Source: Streptomyces sp. NBC_00306 (lineage in GTDB: Bacteria; Actinomycetota; Actinomycetes; Streptomycetales; Streptomycetaceae). Taken from it: a stretch of 64,000 nucleotides of DNA. The position numbers were made by a program, and so were the translations under genes. Where the stretch lies: NCBI RefSeq assembly GCF_036169555.1, contig NZ_CP108032.1, forward strand, positions 992,001 to 1,056,000, read 5' to 3'. The notes beneath the pieces were generated by a model, which saw only the letters and a program-made list of their open reading frames with translations, made no database searches and was not told the origin of the DNA. Below are positions 7,876 through 16,048 of the stretch, piece after piece; within the stretch, counting starts at the first letter, position 1, and each line of letters begins with the position of its first letter.

Positions 7876-8532
7876 ATGTCCCCGCGGAGCGCATCGGTCA
7901 ATGAAGAGCTTCGTCGGCGTTCCCGCGAGCGGCTCCTCCAGGCGACCGTGGAGCTGGTCGACGAGCGCGGCTACGAGGCCACGACCCTGTCCGACATAGC
8001 CGACCGGGCGGGTTCCGCTCGCGGTCTGATCTCGTACTACTTTCCGGGAAAACGGCAGCTTCTGCAGTCGGCCGTGCACCGTTTGATGCATCTCACACTC
8101 CGGGAGGCGCTGGAGCGGGAGCCGCGGACCGAGGACGGACGCGAACTGCTGGCGCGGGCGATCGACGCCGTGCTCGGGCTCGCCGTCGACCATCCGGTCC
8201 TGATGCGGACCCATATGTCGGGCGTGCTCCAGGCCGAGGGCTTTGTGCAGTGCCCCGAGCAGCAAGAGCTGGCGATGCAGCTGCGGACCACCGTGGAGCG
8301 GTACGGCTCCCAGCAGGCCGAGGTGGACTATCCGCTGCTGCGGGCCCTGCTGATGGGCGCGGTCTTCGCGATCCTCCTGCCCGGCGCACCGATGCCGCTC
8401 GCGCGTCTGCGGGCTGAGCTCTTCCAGCGCTACGGGCTGGACTGGGAGCTCGGCGTCCCGCCGGGCGGATGTCCGCCCGGCGGGACGACGTACGACACCA
8501 GGGAGGTCCTGGGTCAGTCGCGGTCGAAGTAG
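7876..8532 (+). CDS. TetR/AcrR family transcriptional regulator
   Basis: A 218-residue regulator. The N-terminal helix-turn-helix domain covers residues about 10-60: RERLLQATVELVDERGYEA, then TTLSDIADRAGSARGLISYYF, where Phe follows the usual recognition-helix tail. The C-terminal domain is the ligand-binding part; its ligand is unknown. ATG 7876 is chosen for the AGGAG 6 bp upstream; a TTG at 7843 is possible but would overlap the candidate operator. The gene's last 19 bp overlap the end of the convergent LVIVD gene. No obvious target sits beside it, so it may control itself and distant genes. Confidence 0.85.
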   Translation: MSPRSASVNEELRRRSRERLLQATVELVDERGYEATTLSDIADRAGSARGLISYYFPGKRQLLQSAVHRLMHLTLREALEREPRTEDGRELLARAIDAVLGLAVDHPVLMRTHMSGVLQAEGFVQCPEQQELAMQLRTTVERYGSQQAEVDYPLLRALLMGAVFAILLPGAPMPLARLRAELFQRYGLDWELGVPPGGCPPGGTTYDTREVLGQSRSK

Positions 8533-10019
8533 TCGGGCTGGGTCTGCACGTTGAGCTCGTGCAGCCGCACCCGCTTCGCCGGGTCCGTACGCCTGTCGTT
8601 GAGCTTCAGGACGTCGAGACCCTTCGCGATGTCGTTCGAGTAGATGTAACCGTTGTAGTAGTACGCCGACCAGGGACCGGCCGTGGTGACCTGGTCGAGG
8701 GTGACGGGACCACGCTCGAAGAAGGCGATCTCCTTGGGCCTGCTCGAGTTGGTGAAGTCCCAGACCGAGATACCGCCCTGGTACCAGGCCTGGACCATGA
8801 TGTCGCGGCCCTTCACCGGGATGATCGAGCCGTTGTGCGCCACGCAGACCTCGGCGTCCGCCTGGTGCCGGTCGATCTTGAAGTAGCTGCGGAAGACGAG
8901 CTTGCGCTTGTCGCCGCGGCCCACGAGGTCGTAGACGCCGTCCGCGCCGCGGTTCGGGCCGATCTCCTCGTTGCAGGTGGCCGCTCCGCCGCCGCCGAGC
9001 TCGTCGGTGAAGACGACCTTGTCGGCGTCCTGGTTGAAGGTCGCCGAGTGCCAGAACGCGAAGTTCACGTTGTCCTGGACGCGGTCGATGACCTTCGGGC
9101 GCTCCGGGTCCTTGATCGAGAACAGGATGCCGTCACCCATGCAGGCGCCGGCGGCCAGGTCCTTCGAGGGGAGCACGGTGATGTCGTGGCAGCCGGTGGT
9201 CTTGGAGACGCCCGGGTTGGTGGGCGAACCGGGGTTGCCTCCGCCGTCCGGACCCTCACCGGGGAAGAGCACCGGGAAGTTCACGATCCGGGCCTGCTGC
9301 GGGGCCTTGCGCGGCACCTTGATGACGGAGATGCCGTCGTGCGGCGGCTGGCAGTCCGGGAAGGCCGCGCTCGGCGAGTACGACGAGACGTAGATGTAGA
9401 CGTCGCGGCGCTCGGGCACCAGCGTGTGCGTGTGCGAGCCGCACGCGGTCTCGACAGCGGCGATGTACTTCGGGTTGCGCTTGTCGCTGATGTCGAAGAT
9501 CTTCATGCCCTCCCACGACGACTTCTCGGTCGCGGGCTGCGTCGTGCTGTTGCACGAGTTGTCGCTGCGCGAGGAGTCGGTGGAGAGGAACAGCAGGTCC
9601 CCGGAGACCGAGATGTCGTTCTGGCTGCCGGGACACAGCACCTGGGCGACCGTCTTCGGCGCCTTCGGGTTGCTGATGTCGAAGATCCGGAAGCCGTCGT
9701 AGTTGCCCGAGTAGGCGTACTTGCCCTGGAAGGCGATGTCCGTATTGGTGCCCTTGAGCGCGTCCTTGGGGACGTTGGCGAGGTGCTCGATGTTGTCGCT
9801 GTGGACGATCTCGTCCACGCCGGGTATCTCACCACTCGCGATGGCGGAGCGGTCCTGCGCCGCCTGGCCCGAGGAGATCTCCTTCTGGGCGGCCTTGTCC
9901 CCGGGGTCTGGTGTGGCGGCCGCGGGTCCGGCCGTCAGCAGCGTGGCGAGGAGCCCGGCCGCGGCTGCCGCCACGCCCAGACGTCTGCGCCGCACTCGGG
10001 TGGTGTGCAACAGGGTCAC
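8514..10019 (-). CDS. secreted LVIVD-repeat (beta-propeller) protein
   Basis: A 501-residue exported protein. A Sec signal peptide is clear: RVRRRRLGVAAAA, a hydrophobic core, then cleavage probably after AGPAAA (about residue 35). The rest repeats a motif of the type 'GFRIFDISNPKAPK', 'MKIFDISDKRNPKYI', 'ISVWDFTNSSRPKEI', the hallmark of LVIVD repeats that build a beta-propeller. Several Cys residues (for example VETACGSHTHT and TTGCHDI) may form disulfides. The GTG start at 10019 has GGGAGG upstream. It diverges from a DUF305 lipoprotein gene, a pairing suggesting a shared extracytoplasmic role; its activity is unknown. Confidence 0.85.
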   Translation of the reverse strand: MTLLHTTRVRRRRLGVAAAAAGLLATLLTAGPAAATPDPGDKAAQKEISSGQAAQDRSAIASGEIPGVDEIVHSDNIEHLANVPKDALKGTNTDIAFQGKYAYSGNYDGFRIFDISNPKAPKTVAQVLCPGSQNDISVSGDLLFLSTDSSRSDNSCNSTTQPATEKSSWEGMKIFDISDKRNPKYIAAVETACGSHTHTLVPERRDVYIYVSSYSPSAAFPDCQPPHDGISVIKVPRKAPQQARIVNFPVLFPGEGPDGGGNPGSPTNPGVSKTTGCHDITVLPSKDLAAGACMGDGILFSIKDPERPKVIDRVQDNVNFAFWHSATFNQDADKVVFTDELGGGGAATCNEEIGPNRGADGVYDLVGRGDKRKLVFRSYFKIDRHQADAEVCVAHNGSIIPVKGRDIMVQAWYQGGISVWDFTNSSRPKEIAFFERGPVTLDQVTTAGPWSAYYYNGYIYSNDIAKGLDVLKLNDRRTDPAKRVRLHELNVQTQPDYFDRD

Positions 10020-10195
10020 TGCGTCCTCCCTTGTATCCGTTCCTAGTTGAACGGTTCACGGACCACCGCAGTATCTTCCCTTGCATGGACATCTCAACAG
10101 ATGGCAACAGAGACGTAATGAAAGTTTCTGATCAACAGGGTTCCGAAGCGTGCTAGGACGGTCATAGAACACCCCAAGTGCCTCAGGAGGTCTCC

Positions 10196-10861
10196 GTGTT
10201 GAACCGCCGCCCGGCCTCACGCTCCCGCAGACCGGTGGTCGCGGTGGCCGTGGCCGCCGCCGTACTCGCCCTGGGCGCCTGCGAGTCGGACAGCGACGCT
10301 CCGGCCAAGGCCAAGGGGGACAGCGGTCCCTCGGTGGTCGCGCCGGGGAAGCCGGGTGAACCGGCGAAGACGCTCTCCCCCGAGGAGGCCAGGAAGGCCG
10401 CCCCGGACGACTCGCCGAACTCCGCCGACTTCTCCTACGCCCACATGATGATCACGCACCACGGCCAGGCGGTGACGATGACCGCGCTGGTACCGACCCG
10501 GGCGGAATCGACGCAGGTCAAGCGGTTGGCGGAGCGCATTTCGGCGTCCCAGAAGCCCGAGATCGCAGCGATGCAGGGCTGGCTGAAAGTCAACGGCGGG
10601 AAGAAGGGCGACAGCGGACACGACCACGGCGCCGCCCCGATGCCGGGCATGGCGACCGCCGCGCAGCTGACCCAGTTGCGGGCAGCGAAGGGCAAGGCGT
10701 TCGACGAACTCTTCCTGAAGCTGATGATGACGCACCATCAGGGAGCCATCACGATGGCCACGGAGGCCCTGACGGAGGGCAACAACGTGCTGATCGAGGA
10801 GATGGCGACGGACGTGATCTCGCAGCAGACGAGCGAGATCGGCCGGATGCGGAAGATGTGA
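10196..10861 (+). CDS. DUF305 lipoprotein
   Basis: A 221-residue lipoprotein. The signal ends in a lipobox LGAC, so the Cys at about residue 28 should be lipidated and the protein held on the outer membrane face. The DUF305 domain has two matching halves with HMMITHHGQAVTM and MMTHHQGAITMA, a His/Met-rich four-helix fold, and a linker with GHDHGAAPMPGM. His/Met clusters of this kind often bind copper, but for this protein that is inference. The GTG at 10196 is chosen because AGGAGG lies 6 bp upstream. It is transcribed divergently from the LVIVD protein gene. Confidence 0.88.
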   Translation: MLNRRPASRSRRPVVAVAVAAAVLALGACESDSDAPAKAKGDSGPSVVAPGKPGEPAKTLSPEEARKAAPDDSPNSADFSYAHMMITHHGQAVTMTALVPTRAESTQVKRLAERISASQKPEIAAMQGWLKVNGGKKGDSGHDHGAAPMPGMATAAQLTQLRAAKGKAFDELFLKLMMTHHQGAITMATEALTEGNNVLIEEMATDVISQQTSEIGRMRKM

Positions 10862-10889
10862 CGCCGGCCGGCGCCTCCGCCGCGATGCG

Positions 10890-11420
10890 TCAGCGGCGGT
10901 TGTGGCGCGGCGGCAGATGCCCTTCGTCGCGGGCGCCGGCGATGAGCCGGAGGGCCTTGCGGCGGCCGTGGCCGGTCGCGCCCATCACGGCGAGCACGGG
11001 GTCGCGGCCGTCCCGCTGGGCGCCCCGGTAGACCTCGGCGGCCAGCCGGCGGCCCGCCGCGCCCCGCGGCGGAGCGGTACGCGCCCGGCGACGGGACGGC
11101 GGTGGCGCGTTCTCCCGGCCCATGCCATCGGTGGCGCCGGGTGCGCCGGGCATGGTCACCGCGCGCGGCGGCTGGCCTGCGGCCGTACGGCAGGCGTCCT
11201 CGAGAGGGTCCTCGATCCGGTCGGCGAGCACGGTGAAGGTCCGCAGCGGCAGCGGCGGGTCGGCGTGCATGTCCTCGATGGCGATCCGCCCCTGGTCGAC
11301 GACGGCCAGCACGTCGATGCGCGCTCCGTCGGCGAACGTCAGCCGGACGTTGAACCAGGGCTGCGTGAGCTCGCGCGCGGGGAGGGATTCGACGGTGGTG
11401 ACGGTGCCGTGGCCCTCCAT
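10890..11420 (-). CDS. DUF6214-like protein of unknown function
   Basis: The conserved core is WFNVRLTFADGARIDVLAVVDQGRIAIEDMHADPPLPL, which I associate with the Streptomyces DUF6214 family; this is recognition from memory. The core is followed by a basic, Pro/Arg-rich C-terminal half (residues about 100-176) ending in LIAGARDEGHLPPRHNRR that looks disordered or nucleic-acid binding. The start is uncertain. ATG 11420 avoids running through an AT-rich, promoter-like island at about 11460-11515, but has no well spaced ribosome binding site; the frame is open upstream to 11606, including GTG at 11498. No signal peptide or membrane segment is seen. Confidence 0.6.
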   Translation of the reverse strand: MEGHGTVTTVESLPARELTQPWFNVRLTFADGARIDVLAVVDQGRIAIEDMHADPPLPLRTFTVLADRIEDPLEDACRTAAGQPPRAVTMPGAPGATDGMGRENAPPPSRRRARTAPPRGAAGRRLAAEVYRGAQRDGRDPVLAVMGATGHGRRKALRLIAGARDEGHLPPRHNRR

Positions 11421-11477
11421 CTCCCAGACCGGTGGAAAGGGCAGGACCTGAAGCAGGTCATACTGATCATTAGCGTT

Positions 11478-11494
11478 AAGAAACGTAGTTTCTT
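11478..11494. promoter_or_regulatory. AT-rich palindrome upstream of the DUF6214-like gene
   Basis: AAGAAAC-GTA-GTTTCTT is a perfect 7-bp inverted repeat with a 3-bp spacer, in an island much richer in A/T than its surroundings (about 11460-11515). It is well placed as promoter or operator for the leftward gene. The regulator is unknown. Confidence 0.45.
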
Positions 11495-11667
11495 GCACAA
11501 TTAGCACGTAACCAGTCAATTCCGGTCGATCTGCGACGGCACGCACGTCGGGCCGGCGCAGAGCACCCCGTTGGGGGCCCCGTCCACCGAACGGCCGCCG
11601 AGTCACACCTCCCCAGCGCGGTACCCCGGTGCGATGCTGGAGTTTCCCTGCGGGAAGGAGCGCAGCT

Positions 11668-13035
11668 GTGCTTCGCGTCGCCGTTGTGGGATCGGGACCC
11701 AGCGGGGTCTACGCCGCTCAGGATCTCGTCCAGCAGAGCCAGGTTCCGGATGTGCGGGTGCATGTCCTGGACCGGCTTCCCTGCCCCTACGGACTCGTGC
11801 GTTACGGGGTCGCGCCCGACCACGAGAAGATCAAGTCCCTGCAGAACAACCTCCGCGGTGTGCTGGAACAGGAGCGGATCGACTTCGTCGGGAACATCGA
11901 GGTGGGAGCGCACGGGCTGACTCCCGGGCGGCTGCTGGAGCTCTATCACGCGGTCGTGTACTGCGTGGGAGCCGCCCGGGACCGCAGACTCGACATTCCA
12001 GGCGAGGATCTGCCCGGCAGCTACTCGGCCACCGACTTCGTCTCCTGGTACAGCGCGCACCCCGACGCCGCGCGCAACAGCTTCGCGCTCGGCGCCCGCT
12101 CGGCCGTCGTGATCGGCGTCGGCAACGTCGCCGTCGACGTGGCCCGCATCCTGGCGCGCGGAGCCGACGAACTGCGGCCCACCGACGTGCCGGAGGACGC
12201 ACTCGGCGCACTGGCGCTCAGCCGGGTGCGCGATGTTCACATGGTCGGCAGACGCGGTCCCTCCCAGGCCAAGTTCACCACCAAGGAACTGCGCGAACTC
12301 GCCTCGCTGCCCTCGGCGGAGGTCGTCGTCGAACCGGCCGACCTCGCACTGGACCCCGTGTACGCGGACACCTCGGGCACCCTCGCGGCCGCACTGCCCG
12401 CGGTCGGCCGCCGCAACGTCGATGTCGTGCGCGGCTGGGCGGCCCAGCCTCCGCGCGGCCTGGACCGCCGGATCCATCTGCGGTTCTTCCTGCGCCCGGT
12501 GGAGTTCGTCGAGCAGGACGGCCACGTCGCGGCCGTACGGTTCGAGCGGACCGTACCGGACGCCGGAGGGTCGGTGCGGGGCACCGGGACGTACGAGGAG
12601 ATCGAGGCACAGCTGGTGCTGCGGGCGGTCGGCTACCGGGGCGTGCCGCTGCCCGGCCTGCCGTTCGACGCGGCGCTCGGGACCGTGCCGCACACGGCCG
12701 GGCGGGTCCTGCGGGACGGGGTCCCGTCGCCCGGGGAGTACGTGGCGGGCTGGATCAAGCGCGGACCGACCGGAGTGATCGGCACCAACCGGCCGTGCGC
12801 CAAGGAGACGGTGGCCTCGCTGCTGGAGGACGGTGCCGCACTGGCACTGCGCTCCGTGGCGGCCGATCCGGTGGCGGAACTGCGGGCGGCGGGCCACCAC
12901 CCGGTCGAGTGGACGGGCTGGCAGGCGATCGAGGCTGCCGAGGCCGCGCTCGGCCGGACGCTCGGCCGACGGTCCGTCAAGATCCCCGACTGGGACGGGC
13001 TTCTGGGCGCCGCGACCGGCGACACAGCGCGCTGA
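11668..13035 (+). CDS. ferredoxin-NADP(+) reductase, adrenodoxin-reductase type (FprA-like)
   Basis: A 455-residue flavoprotein expected to pass electrons between NADPH and ferredoxin, for example to cytochromes P450. The N-terminal FAD site is VVGSGPSGVYAAQDL. It is followed by the family's CPYGLVRYGVAPDH substrate-domain motif, the NADP site VIGVGNVAVDVARIL near residue 150, and the C-terminal flavin contact GWIKRGPTGVIGTN. Length and motif order match mycobacterial FprA and mitochondrial adrenodoxin reductase. GTG 11668 has GGGAAGGAG upstream. No ferredoxin gene is adjacent, so the partner must be encoded elsewhere. Confidence 0.9.
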   Translation: MLRVAVVGSGPSGVYAAQDLVQQSQVPDVRVHVLDRLPCPYGLVRYGVAPDHEKIKSLQNNLRGVLEQERIDFVGNIEVGAHGLTPGRLLELYHAVVYCVGAARDRRLDIPGEDLPGSYSATDFVSWYSAHPDAARNSFALGARSAVVIGVGNVAVDVARILARGADELRPTDVPEDALGALALSRVRDVHMVGRRGPSQAKFTTKELRELASLPSAEVVVEPADLALDPVYADTSGTLAAALPAVGRRNVDVVRGWAAQPPRGLDRRIHLRFFLRPVEFVEQDGHVAAVRFERTVPDAGGSVRGTGTYEEIEAQLVLRAVGYRGVPLPGLPFDAALGTVPHTAGRVLRDGVPSPGEYVAGWIKRGPTGVIGTNRPCAKETVASLLEDGAALALRSVAADPVAELRAAGHHPVEWTGWQAIEAAEAALGRTLGRRSVKIPDWDGLLGAATGDTAR

Positions 13036-13037
13036 GG

Positions 13038-13388
13038 CTATGCCTCGCCGAGGCGGTCCGCCTGCCGGGCCGCCGCGGCGAGGACGCTGTCGAGCAGCCC
13101 GGGGAACAGGGCGTCGAGGTCGTCACGGCGCAGTCCGTTCAGCTTCGCCGTGCCCTGGTACATCTGCCGGATCACACCGCTCTCCCGGAGCACGCGGAAG
13201 TGGTGGGTGGTCGTCGACTTGGTGACGGGCAGGTCGAAATGGGAGCAGGAGAGCGCCTCGCCGGTGGCCGCGAGCTCCCTCAGCACGAGCAGCCGCATCG
13301 GGTCGGAGAACGCATGGAGCACGCCTTCCAGCCGGATCTCGTCACGCGTGGGGTGAGCGAGCTCGCGGGGGCTTGTCGCGGTGGTCAC
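13038..13388 (-). CDS. ArsR-family winged-helix repressor
   Basis: A 116-residue winged-helix regulator. The core HAFSDPMRLLVLRELAATGEALSC, then LPVTKSTTTHHFRVLRESGVI, is the ArsR/SmtB helix-turn-helix, and a wing follows (QMYQGTAKLN). The metal-binding ELCVC-type motif of arsenic sensors is absent; only Cys48 is present. The GTG start at 13388 has GGAG 6 bp upstream. It diverges from an Old-Yellow-Enzyme gene, and the intergenic space has two perfect TACGA-type palindromes, so autoregulation plus control of the reductase is the simplest reading. The arrangement recalls CyeR of Corynebacterium glutamicum, a thiol-sensing ArsR repressor beside an OYE gene. Confidence 0.85.
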   Translation of the reverse strand: MTTATSPRELAHPTRDEIRLEGVLHAFSDPMRLLVLRELAATGEALSCSHFDLPVTKSTTTHHFRVLRESGVIRQMYQGTAKLNGLRRDDLDALFPGLLDSVLAAAARQADRLGEA

Positions 13389-13419
13389 GGCTGCTCCACT
13401 TCGTCCGGGGCTCTCATTG

Positions 13420-13435
13420 TACGAGAACCCTCGTA
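13420..13435. promoter_or_regulatory. palindromic operator 1 (ArsR/OYE intergenic region)
   Basis: TACGAG-AACC-CTCGTA is a perfect 6-4-6 inverted repeat, 31 bp upstream of the ArsR start codon. It shares the TACGA/TCGTA arms with operator 2, with centres 34 bp apart (about three helical turns). Confidence 0.7.
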
Positions 13436-13453
13436 GTTTGACACTCGCCGTAC

Positions 13454-13469
13454 TACGATGCGTATCGTA
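13454..13469. promoter_or_regulatory. palindromic operator 2 (ArsR/OYE intergenic region)
   Basis: TACGAT-GCGT-ATCGTA is a perfect 6-4-6 inverted repeat, nearer the OYE gene. The nearby TTGACA-like box (13437-13442) on the plus strand could be a -35 element, which would place this site over the OYE promoter and make repression direct. Confidence 0.7.
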
Positions 13470-13575
13470 CGAGTCGCGGGACCAGCACGGCCGAGCGCCC
13501 GTGCCCGGTCGCACCCGTACCCGGTCCTCGCCCTGCCACCCGCCGTACACCGGCCCCGCCCGAATGGAGTCCGTC

Positions 13576-14655
13576 GTGAGCGCGCTGTTCCAGCCTTACA
13601 CCCTGCGATCGCTGACCATCCCCAACCGCGCCTGGATGGCGCCGATGTGCCAGTACTCGGCAGAGGCGAGCGGACCGGACGCCGGCGCCCCGACCGACTG
13701 GCACTTCGCGCACTACGCGGCCCGTGCCACGGGCGGCACCGGCCTGATCCTCGTCGAGGCCACGGCGGTCGCCCCCGAGGGGCGGATCAGCCCCGCGGAC
13801 GTCGGGATCTGGAACGACACCCAGGTCGAGTCCTTCCGCCGGATCACCCGTTTCGTGAAGAGCCAGGGCACCACCATCGGCATCCAGCTGGCGCACGCCG
13901 GGCGCAAGGCATCGACGGACCGCCCCTGGAAGGGCGGCGGGCCGGTGGGCGCGGGCGACCACGGCTGGCAGCCCCTCGCGCCCAGCCCGCTCCCCTTCGA
14001 CGAGGGCCACCCGGTCCCCGACGAGCTGACGACGGCGGAGATCGAGGAGATCGTCGGACAGTTCGCCGCCGCGGCCCGCCGAGCGCTGGACGCCGGCTTC
14101 GAGATCGCCGAGATCCACGGCGCACACGGCTATCTGATCGGCGAATTCCTCTCGCCGCACACCAACCACCGCACGGACGAGTACGGCGGCTCCTTCGAGA
14201 ACCGCGCCCGGTTCCCGCTCGCTGTCGTCGACGCGGTACGGGCCGTGTGGCCCGACGAACTGCCGCTCTTCTTCCGCATCTCCGCCACCGACTGGCTGGA
14301 CGAAGGCGGCTGGACGGCCGACGACACCGTCCGCTTCGCGGCGCTGCTCAAGGACCACGGCATCGACCTGCTGGACGTCTCCTCCGGCGGCAACGCCCCG
14401 CGCGTGACCATCCCGACCGGCCCCGGCTACCAGGTGCCGTTCGCCGCACGGGTGCGGGCCGAGACCGGACTCCCGGTTGCCGCCGTCGGCATGATCACCG
14501 ACGCCGAACAGGCGGAGAAGATCATCGCGAACGGGGAGGCGGACGCCGTCCTGCTCGGCCGTGAACTGCTGCGCAACCCGTCCTGGGCCCGGCATGCCGC
14601 GCGCGAGCTCAGCGGAGAGATCCGTGTCCCGGAGCAGTATCTCCGCTCCGTCTGA
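13576..14655 (+). CDS. Old Yellow Enzyme family NADH:flavin oxidoreductase (YqjM-like)
   Basis: A 359-residue FMN enzyme predicted to reduce activated C=C bonds of unsaturated carbonyls and nitro compounds. Signatures in order: N-terminal NRAWMAPMCQYSAE, with the Cys typical of the thermophilic-like/YqjM class that tunes the flavin; IQLAHAGRKAS; IHGAHGYLIGEFLSPHTNHRTDEYGGSFENR, including the catalytic His pair and the OYE signature; DVSSGGN; and VGMITDAEQAE. GTG 13576 is preferred to ATG 13564 because GGAG lies 6 bp upstream. It is probably controlled by the divergent ArsR repressor and ends in a strong terminator. Confidence 0.9.
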   Translation: MSALFQPYTLRSLTIPNRAWMAPMCQYSAEASGPDAGAPTDWHFAHYAARATGGTGLILVEATAVAPEGRISPADVGIWNDTQVESFRRITRFVKSQGTTIGIQLAHAGRKASTDRPWKGGGPVGAGDHGWQPLAPSPLPFDEGHPVPDELTTAEIEEIVGQFAAAARRALDAGFEIAEIHGAHGYLIGEFLSPHTNHRTDEYGGSFENRARFPLAVVDAVRAVWPDELPLFFRISATDWLDEGGWTADDTVRFAALLKDHGIDLLDVSSGGNAPRVTIPTGPGYQVPFAARVRAETGLPVAAVGMITDAEQAEKIIANGEADAVLLGRELLRNPSWARHAARELSGEIRVPEQYLRSV

Positions 14656-14680
14656 ACCGGCGGTACGACCAACAGCGAAC

Positions 14681-14720
14681 ACGAAGGAGCGGCGCCCCGA
14701 CCAGGGTGCCGCTCCTTCGT
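14681..14720. terminator. strong hairpin terminator after the OYE gene
   Basis: ACGAAGGAGCGGC (14681-14693) pairs perfectly with GCCGCTCCTTCGT (14708-14720) across a 14-base loop. It lies 26 bp after the OYE stop codon. No U-tract follows, which is usual in Streptomyces. Confidence 0.8.
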
Positions 14721-14927
14721 CATGTCCCACGCCTCCGTCGTGTCCCGCGCCTCCGTCGTGTCCGCACGCCTTCCGTGCCGTGGCCGCGCACCGATGAGTT
14801 TCACCTTCCGGAACGGTCTGCTCTCCATGACGTCCGCCCGGGCCGACCGCGACCTACGGGCCACTGTCGGTGGCCGGGTGCAGACTGGCCCTTATCCGCG
14901 ACAACGGCGTCCTGGAGGCACACGACC

Positions 14928-16013
14928 ATGTCCGACGTACTGCTCACCGTAGGTACCCGCAAAGGACTCTTCATCGGCCGCAGAAGCGGCGGCTCATGGG
15001 ACTTCGACGGCCCGCACTTCAACGCGCAGGCCGTGTACTCGATCGGCATCGACACCCGCAGAGCCGTGCCCCGGCTGCTCGTCGGCGGCGACAGCGCGCA
15101 CTGGGGACCGTCGGTCTTCCACTCCGACGACCTCGGGAAGACCTGGGTGGAGCCCGCCAAGCCGGCGGTGAAGTTCCCCAAGGACACCGGGGCCTCGCTG
15201 GAGCGGGTCTGGCAGCTGCATCCCGCGGGCCCCGAAACCCCGGACGTGGTCTACGCGGGCACCGAGCCGGCCGCGCTGTTCCGCTCGGAGGACGGCGGCG
15301 AGACGTTCGACCTCGTACGGCCGCTGTGGGAGCACCCGACCCGTTCGCAGTGGGTCCCGGGCGGCGGCGGTGAGGCCGTGCACACCGTGGTGACGGACCG
15401 GCGCGACCCGCAGTCGGTGATGGTCGCCGTGTCGACCGCGGGCGTGTTCCGCTCCCGGGACGGCGGCGAGAGCTGGGCGCCGTCCAACAAGGGGGTGTCC
15501 GCGGTCTTCCTGCCGGACCCCGACCCGGAGTTCGGCCAGTGCGTCCACAAGATCGCCCAGGACGCCGGGGATCTGGACCGGCTGTATCTCCAGAACCACT
15601 GGGGTGTCTTCCGCAGCGACGACGCCGGCGCGAAGTGGACGGACATCGGAGCGGGCCTGCCCTCGGACTTCGGCTTCGCCGTGGCCGCGCACCCGCACCG
15701 CCGCGACACCGCCTATGTCTTCCCGATCACCGCGGACGCCGACCGGGTGCCCGCCGGCCGCCGGTGCCGGGTGTACCGCACCACCGACGCGGGCGGCAGC
15801 TGGGAGGCGCTGTCCGCCGGACTGCCCGAGGGTGATCACTACGGCACGGTCCTCCGGGACGCCCTGTGCACCGACGACGCCGATCCCGCCGGGATCTACT
15901 TCGGCAACCGCAACGGCGAGGTGTACGCCAGCGCGGACGACGGAGACAGCTGGCAGCAGCTGGCCTCGCATCTGCCTGACGTGCTCTGCGTACGGGCTGC
16001 GGCCATGGGTTGA
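14928..16013 (+). CDS. BNR-repeat (sialidase-like / VPS10-fold) beta-propeller protein
   Basis: A 361-residue protein built from Asp-box repeats: VFHSDDLGKTWV, LFRSEDGGETFD, VFRSRDGGESWA, VFRSDDAGAKWT, VYRTTDAGGSWE and VYASADDGDSWQ. These six S-x-D-x-G-x-T/S-W turns indicate a six-bladed propeller of the kind found in sialidases and photosystem II factor Ycf48. No sialidase catalytic Arg triad or nucleophile Tyr can be picked out, and there is no signal peptide, so glycosidase activity is not supported. The ATG at 14928 has GGAGG about 9 bp upstream. The function is unknown. Confidence 0.82.
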   Translation: MSDVLLTVGTRKGLFIGRRSGGSWDFDGPHFNAQAVYSIGIDTRRAVPRLLVGGDSAHWGPSVFHSDDLGKTWVEPAKPAVKFPKDTGASLERVWQLHPAGPETPDVVYAGTEPAALFRSEDGGETFDLVRPLWEHPTRSQWVPGGGGEAVHTVVTDRRDPQSVMVAVSTAGVFRSRDGGESWAPSNKGVSAVFLPDPDPEFGQCVHKIAQDAGDLDRLYLQNHWGVFRSDDAGAKWTDIGAGLPSDFGFAVAAHPHRRDTAYVFPITADADRVPAGRRCRVYRTTDAGGSWEALSAGLPEGDHYGTVLRDALCTDDADPAGIYFGNRNGEVYASADDGDSWQQLASHLPDVLCVRAAAMG

Positions 16014-16048
16014 GGGTCAAGGTCACTCCACCAGTAGAGTGACGCCCC

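Noticed and set aside
14721..14770. Two to three imperfect 18-bp repeats (GTGTCCCGCGCCTCCGTC type)
   Set aside because: Too short and diverged to support an element; no coding or regulatory role seen.
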